Origin: Bacillus zhangzhouensis
Lineage (GTDB): Bacteria; Bacillota; Bacilli; Bacillales; Bacillaceae
Direction: 5' to 3'
Length of the DNA stretch: 64,000 bases
Assembly (NCBI RefSeq): GCF_000715205.1
Contig: NZ_JOTP01000008.1
Coordinates: 62,001 to 126,000, forward strand
Shown here: positions 45,991 to 55,122 of the stretch, in pieces
Position numbering within the stretch: position 1 is the stretch's first letter
Layout: each line of letters begins with the position of its first letter
Notes under the pieces: generated by a model
Told to the model about the DNA's origin: nothing
The model's database searches: none
The model's input: the letters and a program-made list of their open reading frames with translations, nothing else
Translations under genes and position numbers: made by a program

Positions 45991-47433
45991 ATGCCATTAC
46001 AACATTTTGATCAATATCCATTAAGCAATGAATTGAAACAAGCGTTAGAAGCGCTTCACTTCCATACACCAACACCCGTTCAGCACGAAACGTTATCCGT
46101 GGCTTTTTCAAAGCAGGATCTAATCGTCAAATCTCAGACAGGCAGCGGCAAGACAGCAGCCTACGGTCTGCCGATTTGTGAAATGGTGGATTGGGCTGAA
46201 AATAAACCTCAAGCCCTTATCCTCGTTCCAACGCGAGAACTCGCCATGCAGGTCAAACAGGATCTCACAAGCCTTGGACGATTGAAACGAATCAAAGCCG
46301 CAGCCATTTATGGAAAAGCCCCTTTCCAAGCTCAAAAAGTAGAGCTTGCACAAAAAAACCACATTGTGTGCGGAACACCAGGACGAGTCTTAGATCACCT
46401 TGAGAAAGGTACTCTTTCCTTAGAAAACCTTAAATTTTTCGTGTTAGATGAAGCGGATGAAATGCTGAACATGGGATTTATTGATCAAGTCTCTTCTATT
46501 ATTCAGTATCTGCCACCAAAGCGCATGTCAATGCTCTTTTCAGCGACCATGTCAGATGAGATGAAGAAATTAAGTGAACAGTTTCTACAATCACCAAAAG
46601 TAATTGAAATAGCACGCGCGGAAACGTCTGTACCACAAATCACCCACACCGTGATTGAAACGGAAGAAGAAGCGAAATTCTCTCTTCTTCAGCGTACGAT
46701 CGTCATTGAAAATCCAGATAGCTGCATTATTTTCTGTAATACACAGGACCGAGTGAATGAACTCACGATGAAGCTGGATGAATGGGATGTGCCTTGTGAC
46801 AAAATTCATGGAGGCATGAGACAAGAAGACCGCTTCGCTGTTATGGATGAATTCAAAAACGGCGAATTCCGTTATTTGATCGCAACCGATATAGCAGCCC
46901 GGGGCATTGATGTCAGTGATATGACACATGTGATTCATTATGACCTCCCCTATGAAAAAGAGCGCTATATTCACCGAACAGGAAGAACAGGCAGAGCGGG
47001 GAAAAGCGGAAAAACCATTGCGTTTATGACCAATAATGCAAAGCCTCTGATTGATGAATTAAAGCAGGAAGCAGGTATTGATTTCAAGACGCAGCCATAC
47101 CCAACAAAGGAAGACGCAGAGCAGCATGTAGAACGCTTTGAAGAAAAGATTGAAACGCCGATTCAAAAGGAAAATAAACAGGCAGGCGTTGAAAAGGATA
47201 TAATGAAGCTTTATTTTAACGGCGGGAAGAAAAAGAAGCTGCGGGCTGTTGATTTCGTTGGGACCATTGCCAAAATAGAAGGCGTTGCCTTTGATGACAT
47301 TGGGATTATTACCATTCAAGATACAAAAACATATGTCGATATTTTAAACGGTAAAGGCCCTCTTGTGCTGAATGCCATGCGCCACACAACCATTAAAGGC
47401 AAGCAGTTAAAAGTTCATGAAGCACGTTCATAA
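45991..47433 (+). CDS. dbpA: ATP-dependent RNA helicase DbpA (YxiN type)
   Basis: A 480-residue DEAD-box helicase: Q motif ([10 protein letters not shown]), Walker [42 protein letters not shown], and the C-lobe [12 protein letters not shown] and [17 protein letters not shown]. Residues about 405-480 ([39 protein letters not shown]...) form the RRM-like domain that binds hairpin 92 of 23S rRNA, the mark of DbpA/YxiN, implying a role in large-subunit assembly. In B. subtilis yxiN lies elsewhere, so this position is a rearrangement. Ribosome site AAAGGAG. Confidence 0.93.
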   Translation: MPLQHFDQYPLSNELKQALEALHFHTPTPVQHETLSVAFSKQDLIVKSQTGSGKTAAYGLPICEMVDWAENKPQALILVPTRELAMQVKQDLTSLGRLKRIKAAAIYGKAPFQAQKVELAQKNHIVCGTPGRVLDHLEKGTLSLENLKFFVLDEADEMLNMGFIDQVSSIIQYLPPKRMSMLFSATMSDEMKKLSEQFLQSPKVIEIARAETSVPQITHTVIETEEEAKFSLLQRTIVIENPDSCIIFCNTQDRVNELTMKLDEWDVPCDKIHGGMRQEDRFAVMDEFKNGEFRYLIATDIAARGIDVSDMTHVIHYDLPYEKERYIHRTGRTGRAGKSGKTIAFMTNNAKPLIDELKQEAGIDFKTQPYPTKEDAEQHVERFEEKIETPIQKENKQAGVEKDIMKLYFNGGKKKKLRAVDFVGTIAKIEGVAFDDIGIITIQDTKTYVDILNGKGPLVLNAMRHTTIKGKQLKVHEARS

Positions 47434-47465
47434 AAAGTGAAGGCTAATCGCCTTTACTTTTTTAT
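47432..47465 (+). terminator. Terminator of dbpA
   Basis: AAAAGTGAAGGC pairs with GCCTTTACTTTT (47433-47444 with 47450-47461, one mismatch), followed by TTTATTT. Confidence 0.85.
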
Positions 47466-47520
47466 TTAAAATAAAATAAGCTTACAAACCTTGATACCGT
47501 CAGCCTTTCCTGCAATCAAC

Positions 47521-47586
47521 ATGACAAATGTCATATTGAATACATGATGGGTGCTACTATGAGCATGACGCCTTTCCTTCTATACT
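47521..47586 (+). promoter_or_regulatory. des promoter with DesR-type palindrome
   Basis: ATGACAAATGTCAT (47521-47534) is a perfect palindrome with a 2-base centre; a partial second copy (CATGAC) lies near 47564. A -10 TATACT is at 47581-47586 without a good -35, typical of an activator-dependent promoter. The palindrome is centred about 65 bases upstream of the expected start, where DesR binds in B. subtilis. Confidence 0.65.
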
Positions 47587-47622
47587 TTGAAGTAGAAAGA
47601 AACGGAAAGGACTTGAACTTTC

Positions 47623-48672
47623 ATGACAACTTCAACAAACACGCAGCAGCAAGCGACTTTAAGAAAACAAGTAGGTCAATTTTCTGGTGCTGATTCAAAA
47701 AAAAGTATCATGCAACTCTTTAATACATTTATTCCATTTTTGGGGCTTTGGTTTCTTGCCTATTATAGCCTGAACATCTCCTACCTTTTAACCCTCTTCT
47801 TTGCGGTTATTGCAGCTGGTTTTTTAGTACGTGTCTTTATTATTTTTCACGACTGCTGCCACCAATCCTTTTTTAAACAGAAACCGCTGAATCACCTGTT
47901 TGGTTTCATAACAGGTGTACTCACCCTTTTCCCTTATCTTCAATGGCAAAGAGATCATTCGATTCACCATGCCACAAGCAGTAATTTAGACAAACGAGGT
48001 ACTGGTGACATTTGGCTCCTGACAGTCAAAGAATATCAAGAAGCATCTGCATGGACGAAATTTCGCTACAGATTTTATCGCAATCCTTTTGTCATGTTTA
48101 TTTTAGGACCGATCTTTGTTTTCCTGTTTCAAAACCGTTTCAACGTCAAAAACGCTCGTAAAAAAGAGCGCTGGAATACCTATTTCACAAACATATCGAT
48201 TGTTTTGCTCGCAGGGGCGACCTATCTCCTTTTTGGCTGGCAAGGTTTGTTACTTGTCCAAGGTCCAATCTTTCTGATTTCTGGATCAATCGGTGTATGG
48301 CTGTTTTATGTGCAGCATACGTTTGAGGATTCTTACTTTGAAGCAGATGAGAATTGGAATTATGTGCAAGCAGCTGTAGAAGGCAGTTCTTTTTACAAAT
48401 TGCCAAAGCTCCTTCAATGGTTAACAGGCAATATCGGTTATCACCATGTCCATCATTTAAGTCCGAGGGTACCGAATTATCATTTGGAGCATGCTCATGA
48501 GCATAGTGAGCCGCTTCAAAATGTTCCAACCATCACTTTAAAAACAAGCATCGAGTCAATGAAATTTAGACTTTGGGATGAAGAAACGAAAGCATTCGTT
48601 ACCTTTAAAGAAGCACGTCAGACGAAAAGTACACCTGTCATCAAAGGAGACATTCTCAAGAAGAATGCATAA
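47623..48672 (+). CDS. des: Acyl-lipid delta-5 desaturase Des
   Basis: A 349-residue membrane desaturase with helices near 35-70, 145-165 and 190-225 and the three histidine boxes HDCCHQ, HSIHHA (as QWQRDHSIHHATS) and HHVHH (as IGYHHVHHLSPR). It introduces a double bond at delta-5 of membrane phospholipid acyl chains to restore fluidity after cold shock. It lies upstream of desK-desR in the B. subtilis order. Ribosome site GGAAAGGA precedes the ATG by 11 bases. Confidence 0.95.
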   Translation: MTTSTNTQQQATLRKQVGQFSGADSKKSIMQLFNTFIPFLGLWFLAYYSLNISYLLTLFFAVIAAGFLVRVFIIFHDCCHQSFFKQKPLNHLFGFITGVLTLFPYLQWQRDHSIHHATSSNLDKRGTGDIWLLTVKEYQEASAWTKFRYRFYRNPFVMFILGPIFVFLFQNRFNVKNARKKERWNTYFTNISIVLLAGATYLLFGWQGLLLVQGPIFLISGSIGVWLFYVQHTFEDSYFEADENWNYVQAAVEGSSFYKLPKLLQWLTGNIGYHHVHHLSPRVPNYHLEHAHEHSEPLQNVPTITLKTSIESMKFRLWDEETKAFVTFKEARQTKSTPVIKGDILKKNA

Positions 48673-48678
48673 ACGACG

Positions 48679-48709
48679 CAAGCTCTTTCTTACAATAGAA
48701 GGAGCTTGT
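48679..48709 (+). terminator. Hairpin after des
   Basis: CAAGCTC (about 48679-48685) pairs with GAGCTTG (about 48703-48709). The loop is long and the following tail is TTGGTATTTA, so it is a weak terminator that could let some transcription reach desK. Confidence 0.45.
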
Positions 48710-48790
48710 TGGTATTTACAGGATGCGATAACGTGTTCAATTTGATAAAGTAGTGAAAAAGAAAGAAAAAATGGAAAAGGTGATTCACGG

Positions 48791-49927
48791 ATGAAAAAAC
48801 AACTTAAAATTCAAAAATTGCATGGGATATCCCCGTATATATGGGCCATTTTTTTCATCCTTCCCTTTTATTTTATCATTAAGGCTCCTTCGACTTTAGG
48901 CATTGTGATCGGCATTATTTTGAACGTTGTCTTTTTCGCTGTCTATCGTTTTGCCTTTATCGCAAAAGGCTGGTCTTTATATGTATTAGGCCTTCTCTTG
49001 ATTGCGATTTCTACTGGCTATGTCATACTCTACAGCTACATTTATTTCGCTTTTTGCATCGCCTATTTCAATGGGCATATTAAAAGAAAAGTACCTTTCT
49101 ATATCTTATACTATATTCATGTCGGGAGCGCCGCCATTGCGGTAAACTTCAGTCTGATCTTAAAAAAGGGCTGGTTTCTCACGCAAATTCCCTTGGTTCT
49201 TATTACACTCATTAGTGCCATTCTCCTCCCTCTCAGCATTCGAAGCAGGAAGGAACGTGAACGGCTCGAAGAGAAATTAGAAGATGCCAATGAACGTATC
49301 GCTGACCTTGTAAAAATTGAAGAAAGGCAGCGCATTGCACGTGATCTGCATGATACCCTTGGACAAAAGCTTTCCCTCATCGGTTTAAAGAGTGATCTTG
49401 CCCGAAAACTAGTTTATAAAGACCCAGAGCAGGCACGTGCCGAACTGAAAAGCGTCCAGCAAACAGCCAGAACGTCTCTCAATGAAGTGCGGAAAATTGT
49501 TTCCTCCATGAAAGGTATTCGGATCAAGGATGAAATGTTGAACATAGAGCAAATTCTCGAAGCGGCCGGGATAGAATTGATCTATGATGAAAAGGAAGCA
49601 CCGAAACACATCTCTCTTCTCAACGAAAACATTGTGAGCATGTGTATCAAAGAAGCAGTCACCAATATCGTCAAACATAGTGATGCCACAGTCTGTAAAA
49701 TAACCATTCATCAAAAGTCAAAAGAAGCAGTCATCACGGTTGAAGATGATGGGACATTTAAAGGAGATCCCCCCTCCTCTCAAACGAAGGGACATGGCCT
49801 TTTAGGGATTAGAGAACGATTGGAATTTGCAAATGGACGCCTTCACCTTGAGACAAAAGATGGGACGAAGCTGATCATGAGCATTCCAAATGATTCAGCA
49901 GCAAAAGAACAGGAGGGAATGAAATGA
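48791..49927 (+). CDS. desK: Membrane thermosensor histidine kinase DesK
   Basis: A 378-residue kinase with five predicted membrane helices in residues 14-148, a coiled-coil linker (RSRKERERLEEKLEDANERIADLVKIEERQ) and a HisKA_3 domain with phosphorylated His187 in ARDLHDTLGQKLSLIGLK. The HATPase has EAVTNIVKHSDA, EDDGTF and GHGLLGIRERLE. DesK detects membrane thickening at low temperature and phosphorylates DesR. It overlaps desR by 4 bases. Ribosome site AAAAGGTGATTCACGG. Confidence 0.95.
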   Translation: MKKQLKIQKLHGISPYIWAIFFILPFYFIIKAPSTLGIVIGIILNVVFFAVYRFAFIAKGWSLYVLGLLLIAISTGYVILYSYIYFAFCIAYFNGHIKRKVPFYILYYIHVGSAAIAVNFSLILKKGWFLTQIPLVLITLISAILLPLSIRSRKERERLEEKLEDANERIADLVKIEERQRIARDLHDTLGQKLSLIGLKSDLARKLVYKDPEQARAELKSVQQTARTSLNEVRKIVSSMKGIRIKDEMLNIEQILEAAGIELIYDEKEAPKHISLLNENIVSMCIKEAVTNIVKHSDATVCKITIHQKSKEAVITVEDDGTFKGDPPSSQTKGHGLLGIRERLEFANGRLHLETKDGTKLIMSIPNDSAAKEQEGMK

Positions 49928-50523
49928 TCAACATTTTTATCGCAGAGGATCAGCAAATGCTGCTTGGTGCACTCGGTTCACTACTTGATTTAGAAGAGGA
50001 TATGACGGTTGTTGGAAAAGGCACAAACGGCCAGGACGCCATTGATTTTGCTAAAAAACACCCCGTTGATATTTGTTTAATGGATATTGAAATGCCAGGG
50101 AAATCTGGACTGGATGCAGCCGAAGAACTCAAGGAATCAGATGTGAAAATCATCATTTTAACGACCTTTGCCCGTTCTGGATATTTCCAAAGGGCGTTGA
50201 AAGCTGGCGTTAGCGGCTATATGCTGAAAGACAGCCCAAGCGAAGATCTGGCAAGTGCCATTCGCAGCGTGATGAAAGGAAAAAAGGTATACGCCCCTGA
50301 ATTGATGGAAGACTTATATAGCGACGAAAATCCTTTAACCCAACGAGAAAAATCCGTCCTTGAACTCGTCGCAGACGGCAAAAACACGAAAGAGATCGCA
50401 AAGGAACTCAGCATTAAAAGCGGCACTGTCCGTAACTACATTTCCATTATTTTAGATAAACTAGAAGTCAAAAACCGTATTGAGGCCATCACACGCTCTA
50501 AAGAAAAAGGCTGGTTTAAATAA
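49924..50523 (+). CDS. desR: Response regulator DesR
   Basis: A 199-residue NarL-family regulator: receiver with IAEDQ, phosphorylated Asp54 in CLMDIEMPGKSG and Lys in YMLKDSPSEDL; the C-terminal LuxR-type helix-turn-helix spans about 133-195 (LTQREKSVLELVADGKNTKEIAKELSIKSGTVRNYISIILDKL). Phosphorylated DesR activates des; a matching palindrome is present upstream of des. Start overlaps the desK stop. In B. subtilis the des-desK-desR genes lie far from this place in the chromosome, to my knowledge. Confidence 0.95.
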   Translation: MINIFIAEDQQMLLGALGSLLDLEEDMTVVGKGTNGQDAIDFAKKHPVDICLMDIEMPGKSGLDAAEELKESDVKIIILTTFARSGYFQRALKAGVSGYMLKDSPSEDLASAIRSVMKGKKVYAPELMEDLYSDENPLTQREKSVLELVADGKNTKEIAKELSIKSGTVRNYISIILDKLEVKNRIEAITRSKEKGWFK

Positions 50524-50562
50524 AAAAAAGATCAGGTCATACGGTGCCTTGATCTTTTTTTC
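50523..50562 (+). terminator. Terminator of desKR
   Basis: AAAAAGATCAGG pairs with CCTTGATCTTTTT with one bulge, followed by more Ts. Confidence 0.85.
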
Positions 50563-50610
50563 TTTCTAAAAAATTCCCTCTGTTTTTTATCAGCAACTGA
50601 CAAAATGTAA

Positions 50611-50663
50611 TTGACAACAGACCGCAGTCTTATGATATGATATCCGAGTGATAATAATTATCA
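50611..50663 (+). promoter_or_regulatory. Fur-controlled promoter of the siderophore-binding lipoprotein
   Basis: TTGACA (50611-50616) with a -10-like TATGAT/TGATAT cluster about 16-19 bases downstream, immediately followed by TGATAATAATTATCA (50649-50663), a perfect 7-1-7 Fur box. Placement at the transcription start predicts repression by Fe-Fur. Confidence 0.85.
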
Positions 50664-50722
50664 TTATCACTAATACAAACAAATATCCGGCATATGTGCC
50701 GATTTCAAAGGAGTCTACATTC

Positions 50723-51643
50723 ATGAAGAAAATATTGTTCCCTCTGATGCTCATCTTTGTACTTGTATTGAGCGCATGTGGCAATAGCAGCAACTCTTCC
50801 TCAAATAAAGGAAATCAATCAACGTCATCAGACAAGATTACATATCAATCTGAAAATGGCCCTGTGAAGCTGCCAGCCCATCCAAAACGTGTCGTTGTTC
50901 TCGGATCTTACACGGGCAATGTCATGTCACTTGGTGTGAACCTTGTTGGCGTTGACTCTTGGTCAAAAAAGAATCCACGCTTCCAAAAGGAATTAAAAAA
51001 TGTGGAAGAAGTATCGGATGAGAATGTGGAAAAAATCATGAAGCTAAAGCCTGATGTCATCATAGGCTTAAACAATACAAAAAATGTAGAGAAACTGAAA
51101 AAAATCGCACCAACAGTCTTGTTCACGTATAACAAAGTCGATTACCTTCAACAGCACATTGAAATTGGAAAAGTATTAAACAAAGAAAAAGAAGCCAAAG
51201 CATGGGTGAAAGATTTCAAAGAACGCGCAGCTGAAGCTGGAAAAGAAATCAAAGCAAAAATCGGTCAAGATGCGACGGTTTCTGTGTTTGAAAGCGGCAC
51301 AAAAGATCTTTATGTGTTTGGAGATGCATGGGGTCGCGGTACAGAAATCCTCTATCAAGAAATGAAACTGAAAATGCCTGAGAAAGTGAAAGAAAAAGCA
51401 TTAAAAGCTGGCTACTATGCAGTTTCGCAAGAGGTCATCCCTGAATTTGCTGGAGACTATATCATCATTAGCAAAAACAGCGAAATGGACAATTCCTATC
51501 AAAACAGTGAAATCTACAAGTCCATTCCTGCCGTGAAAAAACATCGTGTGTTCGAAGCAAATGCTGAAGAATTTTACTTTAATGATCCACTCACACTTGA
51601 ATATCAACTATCATTCTTTAAAAAGCATTTTTTAGGTAAATAA
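50723..51643 (+). CDS. Iron-siderophore ABC transporter substrate-binding lipoprotein
   Basis: A 306-residue class III substrate-binding protein (FhuD/YxeB-like). A lipoprotein signal is clear: MKKILFPLMLIFVLVLSACGN with Cys20 lipidated, then a Ser/Asn-rich linker and KRVVVLGSYTGNVMSLGVNLVGVD, MKLKPDVIIGLNNTKNVEKLKKIAPTVLF and FAGDYIIISK, typical of the family. The likely ligand is a ferric hydroxamate, but this cannot be read from sequence alone. No permease or ATPase gene is adjacent, so it must use a transporter encoded elsewhere. The start at 50723 is 10 bases after AAAGGAG. A perfect Fur box is in the promoter. Confidence 0.88.
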   Translation: MKKILFPLMLIFVLVLSACGNSSNSSSNKGNQSTSSDKITYQSENGPVKLPAHPKRVVVLGSYTGNVMSLGVNLVGVDSWSKKNPRFQKELKNVEEVSDENVEKIMKLKPDVIIGLNNTKNVEKLKKIAPTVLFTYNKVDYLQQHIEIGKVLNKEKEAKAWVKDFKERAAEAGKEIKAKIGQDATVSVFESGTKDLYVFGDAWGRGTEILYQEMKLKMPEKVKEKALKAGYYAVSQEVIPEFAGDYIIISKNSEMDNSYQNSEIYKSIPAVKKHRVFEANAEEFYFNDPLTLEYQLSFFKKHFLGK

Positions 51644-51649
51644 GCTGAA

Positions 51650-51677
51650 GCAAGGGACCTCTTCCCTTGCTTTTTTC
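51650..51677 (+). terminator. Terminator of the lipoprotein gene
   Basis: Perfect 8-bp stem GCAAGGGA/TCCCTTGC (51650-51657 with 51663-51670) followed by six Ts. Confidence 0.9.
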
Positions 51678-51753
51678 TTGTCTACTTCTAGCGGCAGCGC
51701 CTTTTTTCCGCTACAATTACATACAAGCTAATTCAAAAAGTGTGGTGCTGGTT

Positions 51754-52443
51754 TTGTTTAAAATTTTGCTGATTGAGGACGATACAACCCTCTTCCAAGA
51801 AATCAAAGAACGTTTAGTCAACTGGTCCTATGAGGTCTATGGGATTCACGATTTTCATCAGGTCATGCAGGAATTCACCTCCATTCAGCCTGATCTAGTC
51901 ATCATTGATATTCAGCTGCCGAAATACGATGGCTTTCATTGGTGCCGGATGATTCGCCATCATTCAAATGTTCCGATCATCTTCCTCTCATCTCGAGACC
52001 ACCCTGCTGATATGGTCATGTCGATGCAGCTCGGTGCTGATGATTTTGTGCAAAAGCCCTTTCACTTTGACGTGCTTATCGCCAAAGTCAGTGCTGTTCT
52101 TCGGCGCGTACATGATTATAATGCGGAGCCGGTCAACTTAAAGGTTTGGTGCGGCGCTACCATTGACCTAGAAAAAAACACCGTGACAAATGAACATGGT
52201 GAGGTTGAATTAACGAAAAATGAATTATTTATTCTCAAGGAATTGGTTCAGCATAAACATCATATCGTCAGCCGGGAATCACTCATACAAGCGTTATGGG
52301 AGGACGAACGGTTTGTGAGTGATAATACGCTGACTGTCAACGTCAATCGCCTAAGAAAAAAACTAGACGAGATCTCCCTTGGCACCTTCATTGAAACAAG
52401 AGTAGGTCAGGGTTATCTTGCAAAGGAAAAGGATGATCAATGA
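51754..52443 (+). CDS. bceR: Response regulator BceR
   Basis: A 229-residue OmpR-family regulator very close to B. subtilis BceR: receiver start FKILLIEDDTTLFQEIKERL, phosphorylated Asp52 in VIIDIQLPKYDGFHWCRMIR, DHPADMVMSMQLGADDFVQKPFHFDVLIAK, and a winged helix with LTKNELFILKELVQHKHHIVSRESLIQALW and RVGQGYLAKE. The start is put at TTG 51754 because it aligns with the BceR Met; there is no strong ribosome site, so the GTG codons just upstream are alternatives. It overlaps bceS by 4 bases. It should activate bceAB through the inverted repeat at 55381-55404. Confidence 0.93.
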   Translation: MFKILLIEDDTTLFQEIKERLVNWSYEVYGIHDFHQVMQEFTSIQPDLVIIDIQLPKYDGFHWCRMIRHHSNVPIIFLSSRDHPADMVMSMQLGADDFVQKPFHFDVLIAKVSAVLRRVHDYNAEPVNLKVWCGATIDLEKNTVTNEHGEVELTKNELFILKELVQHKHHIVSRESLIQALWEDERFVSDNTLTVNVNRLRKKLDEISLGTFIETRVGQGYLAKEKDDQ

Positions 52444-53447
52444 TGCTCCAAGCATTTTTAAAAGAACGAAGAAGCTGGATTCTGTTCTTTCTTAGTTTGC
52501 AGCTTCTCATTCTTTTTGTTGCTTATTTGGATACGACCATTCCAATGGCTTCTCTTTTTTATATCGTGTTACTGTCTACGTTACTCATGATCGTCTTTCT
52601 CTTTTTTCGTTATCGAAAAGAAACGGCTTATTATGAGAGGCTGAAAGAATGGGACGAAAATATTGATCATCAAATGCCGCTCGCTCCCTCTTCCCCATTT
52701 GAACAGCTCGTACATGATGCGACGTCAGAGCAAATCGACCGCTACAGGCAGATGGCGGCTGAGCAGAAAATCGCCCTTGAAGAAGAAAAAGATGAACTGC
52801 TTTCATGGATACATGAGGTCAAAACACCGCTCACGGCCATGCATTTAATGATTGACCGCTTAACAGAGCAGCCGCTGAAATCAAATATGACGTACGAGTG
52901 GCTTAGAATTCATTTATTACTCGATGCCCAGCTGCACCAAAGCAGAATACGTCATATCGAAAATGATTTATTTATTGAAAAGCTGGATCTGCAAAGCATC
53001 ATAGCGAAAGAAATCAAAGCCCTCCAATCATGGTGCATGCAAAAAGGAATTGGCTTTGAACTGGCGCTTGAAGAACGAGACGTATTAAGTGATACAAAAT
53101 GGTTATCCTTTATGATCAGACAAGTGCTGACAAACGCAGTCAAGTACAGCCATTCGTCTGATATTGTCATCGAAAGCAGACAAATGAATGAACAAGTGGT
53201 ACTGTCGATCACAGATCAAGGCAGAGGAATTGACCCAAGAGACGTGTCTCGTATATTCGAAAAGGGCTTTACTTCAACAAGACATCATCATGACACCGCA
53301 TCAACGGGAATGGGGCTCTATTTAACCAAAAAAGGAGCAGACGCTCTTCATATCACGATCGAGGTCAACTCCACTATAGATCAAGGTACAACCTTCACCT
53401 TTATCTTTCCGAAAAAGAATGATTTTGTTCGTATTGCGAGCATGTAA
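52440..53447 (+). CDS. bceS: Intramembrane-sensing histidine kinase BceS
   Basis: A 335-residue kinase with two helices (about 13-30 and 36-56) joined by a few residues, so there is no extracellular sensor; such kinases read their partner ABC transporter. The phosphorylated His125 is in LLSWIHEVKTPLTAMHLMIDRL; the ATPase domain has RQVLTNAVKYSHSS, DQGRGIDPRDVSRIFEKGF and TGMGLYLTKKGADAL. Length and sequence match B. subtilis BceS, which with BceR and BceAB responds to bacitracin and related cell-wall antibiotics. Confidence 0.94.
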   Translation: MMLQAFLKERRSWILFFLSLQLLILFVAYLDTTIPMASLFYIVLLSTLLMIVFLFFRYRKETAYYERLKEWDENIDHQMPLAPSSPFEQLVHDATSEQIDRYRQMAAEQKIALEEEKDELLSWIHEVKTPLTAMHLMIDRLTEQPLKSNMTYEWLRIHLLLDAQLHQSRIRHIENDLFIEKLDLQSIIAKEIKALQSWCMQKGIGFELALEERDVLSDTKWLSFMIRQVLTNAVKYSHSSDIVIESRQMNEQVVLSITDQGRGIDPRDVSRIFEKGFTSTRHHHDTASTGMGLYLTKKGADALHITIEVNSTIDQGTTFTFIFPKKNDFVRIASM

Positions 53448-53518
53448 ACACATGACGGGTCACATCCAATCTCTTTATCAAAGACTGAAAGCTGGCATGA
53501 AGAGATTGGGTGATCTAC

Positions 53519-54772
53519 TTAAGAAATATTTCCCGCTTCTTGGTGAAAAACATCTCCCATCTGTCTTCTTCTATAAATACCCAAGAGCAGGCCAACAGCC
53601 ATCATTTCTAGAAGAATATGTGAACCCCCATAGCTCATGAAAGGCATGGACACTCCAGGTAAAGGCAAAAATCCAAAGTTTGTGAAAATACTCAAGATGA
53701 ATTTTGTTGCAAACGTAGCTGCAAAGCCTGTCATGACCATTTTCCCATAAGCCAATTGGACTCGTTTTGCTGTATGAAATATTCTGTATATAAAAATGAC
53801 AAACAGCATGAAAGCAGTCAACCCTGCGAACCAGCCAAATGAATAAATGATATACGTAAACATCCAATCAGTGTGAACCTCAGACAGTGCATACGGAGTG
53901 ATGTGAAGCCCGTTTGAGCTAAATTCATGAACTGTGTAAAAGTAAGGGTACCTATCTGCTTGAAAAAGAGAAAAAATTTCTACAATAAGATATAAAACTC
54001 CTGCTGCTGTCAGCGGAATCATTTGCCTCAAACTTGCACCAGACACATACATAATCGTTATGCACATGACGATACAGATGATGGTCGCAGGAAGCGAGCC
54101 AATCGTACTTATTAAAAGAATGGGTAAAGCCATAATCCCTACTCCGAGCCAAGATTTGAAACCATTCCCCCAATTCCAAGAGTGAAAAATACCCGCTAAA
54201 GAAATAGCCACCAGAAACGGCACAATCTCAGTCAGATTGATTGATACATCACTTATTCTTAAAAAAAGAATACCGTTCACTCTTATACCAAAAAACATCG
54301 TAAGAAAAAGCGTTCCGAGCGTCCCTATGTATAAATGCCAAGAGTATTTCAATAAGCGTCGATAATCGAAAGCAAACAAACCAAACATAAGCACAAGACC
54401 AAATAGATAAAAAACGAGACTTTTATAAAAAATATTCATGTCTTGAAGGTTTGTAAAACTAGAATGAAACTGTAAAAAGTACATCGCAAGCAGCCCAAAT
54501 GAACAAGTAGCTAACACAACAAGTATCGTTTTAAGATCCATTTGGGTTTTATGAGTTTCATGGAGCTGCGTTCCGAGAATGGCAGCATCTCCAATTTGAT
54601 CCAGCGCTTGATCTACTGCCTCTTCTTCAGTCATCCCAGTATTCATCGCTTCCTCTTTTAGCGTATATAGATGATCACTAAGCTCAAGCTTTATACTCGA
54701 ATGTACATCTTTATTTTTGATTCGTTTACATACATCCTTTATATACTTTTCGAACTTTTTTTCTAATCCCAT
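53519..54772 (-). CDS. FtsW/RodA/SpoVE-like (SEDS) membrane protein with N-terminal HAAS-like domain
   Basis: A 417-residue fusion. Residues 1-85 are soluble and helical (FEKYIKDVCKRIKNKDVHSSIKLELSDHL, then TEEEAVDQALDQIGD), the pattern of HAAS/DUF1700-type domains that are usually controlled by PadR. Residues about 95-410 are a SEDS fold of about ten helices. The SEDS acidic motif keeps Asp in EVHTDWMFTYIIYSFG, but the usual AEE Glu residues are replaced, and the C-terminal loop PLPGVSMPFMSYGGSHILLEM is conserved. It may be a specialised glycan polymerase or a SEDS-derived sensor. Start at 54772 follows GGGGAG and overlaps the padR-like gene by 10 bases. Confidence 0.82.
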   Translation of the reverse strand: MGLEKKFEKYIKDVCKRIKNKDVHSSIKLELSDHLYTLKEEAMNTGMTEEEAVDQALDQIGDAAILGTQLHETHKTQMDLKTILVVLATCSFGLLAMYFLQFHSSFTNLQDMNIFYKSLVFYLFGLVLMFGLFAFDYRRLLKYSWHLYIGTLGTLFLTMFFGIRVNGILFLRISDVSINLTEIVPFLVAISLAGIFHSWNWGNGFKSWLGVGIMALPILLISTIGSLPATIICIVMCITIMYVSGASLRQMIPLTAAGVLYLIVEIFSLFQADRYPYFYTVHEFSSNGLHITPYALSEVHTDWMFTYIIYSFGWFAGLTAFMLFVIFIYRIFHTAKRVQLAYGKMVMTGFAATFATKFILSIFTNFGFLPLPGVSMPFMSYGGSHILLEMMAVGLLLGIYRRRQMGDVFHQEAGNIS

Positions 54773-55107
54773 ACGATTTTCTCCCCGTTCAGAACGCCAT
54801 CGACTGCATCTTTGAAAACGTTCCACTCTTCTTTCTTTTCCTCTATAAATGCTTTGCCCTGTTCATTTATTTTGTAATACTTTCTTTTCCGGTTGCCATT
54901 TCCTTCGCCCCAATAAGAGACAATCAATTCTTTCCCCTCCAAATTGTGCAAAATAGGATAGATCGTTCCCTCTTTAAAGCTAAAAATACCTTCGGACTTC
55001 TCCTCCAATTCTTTAATCATTTCATATCCATACATCGGTTTTTCATTTAATAAGCTTAAAATAAGTGTAGCTGTACTTCCCTTTAGAAGTTCTTTACTCA
55101 CTTTCAT
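54763..55107 (-). CDS. PadR family transcriptional regulator
   Basis: A 114-residue PadR-type winged-helix repressor: MKVSKELLKGSTATLILSLLNEKPMYGYEMIKELEEKSEG (recognition helix region), FKEGTIYPILHNLEGKELIVSYW (wing) and a C-terminal dimer helix (EQGKAFIEEKKEEWNVFKDAVDGVL). Length is of the short PadR-s2 group. It precedes and overlaps the SEDS gene, so it probably autoregulates the pair; palindromes of ATG/CAT type lie upstream. The inducer is unknown; location in the Bce locus suggests a cell-wall signal. Confidence 0.9.
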   Translation of the reverse strand: MKVSKELLKGSTATLILSLLNEKPMYGYEMIKELEEKSEGIFSFKEGTIYPILHNLEGKELIVSYWGEGNGNRKRKYYKINEQGKAFIEEKKEEWNVFKDAVDGVLNGEKIVWD

Positions 55108-55122
55108 TTACAATCACTCCTA

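Noticed and set aside
45905-46111. 68-codon minus-strand frame over the dbpA start
   Set aside because: It overlaps the nadF terminator and dbpA promoter and start, and codes for nothing recognisable.
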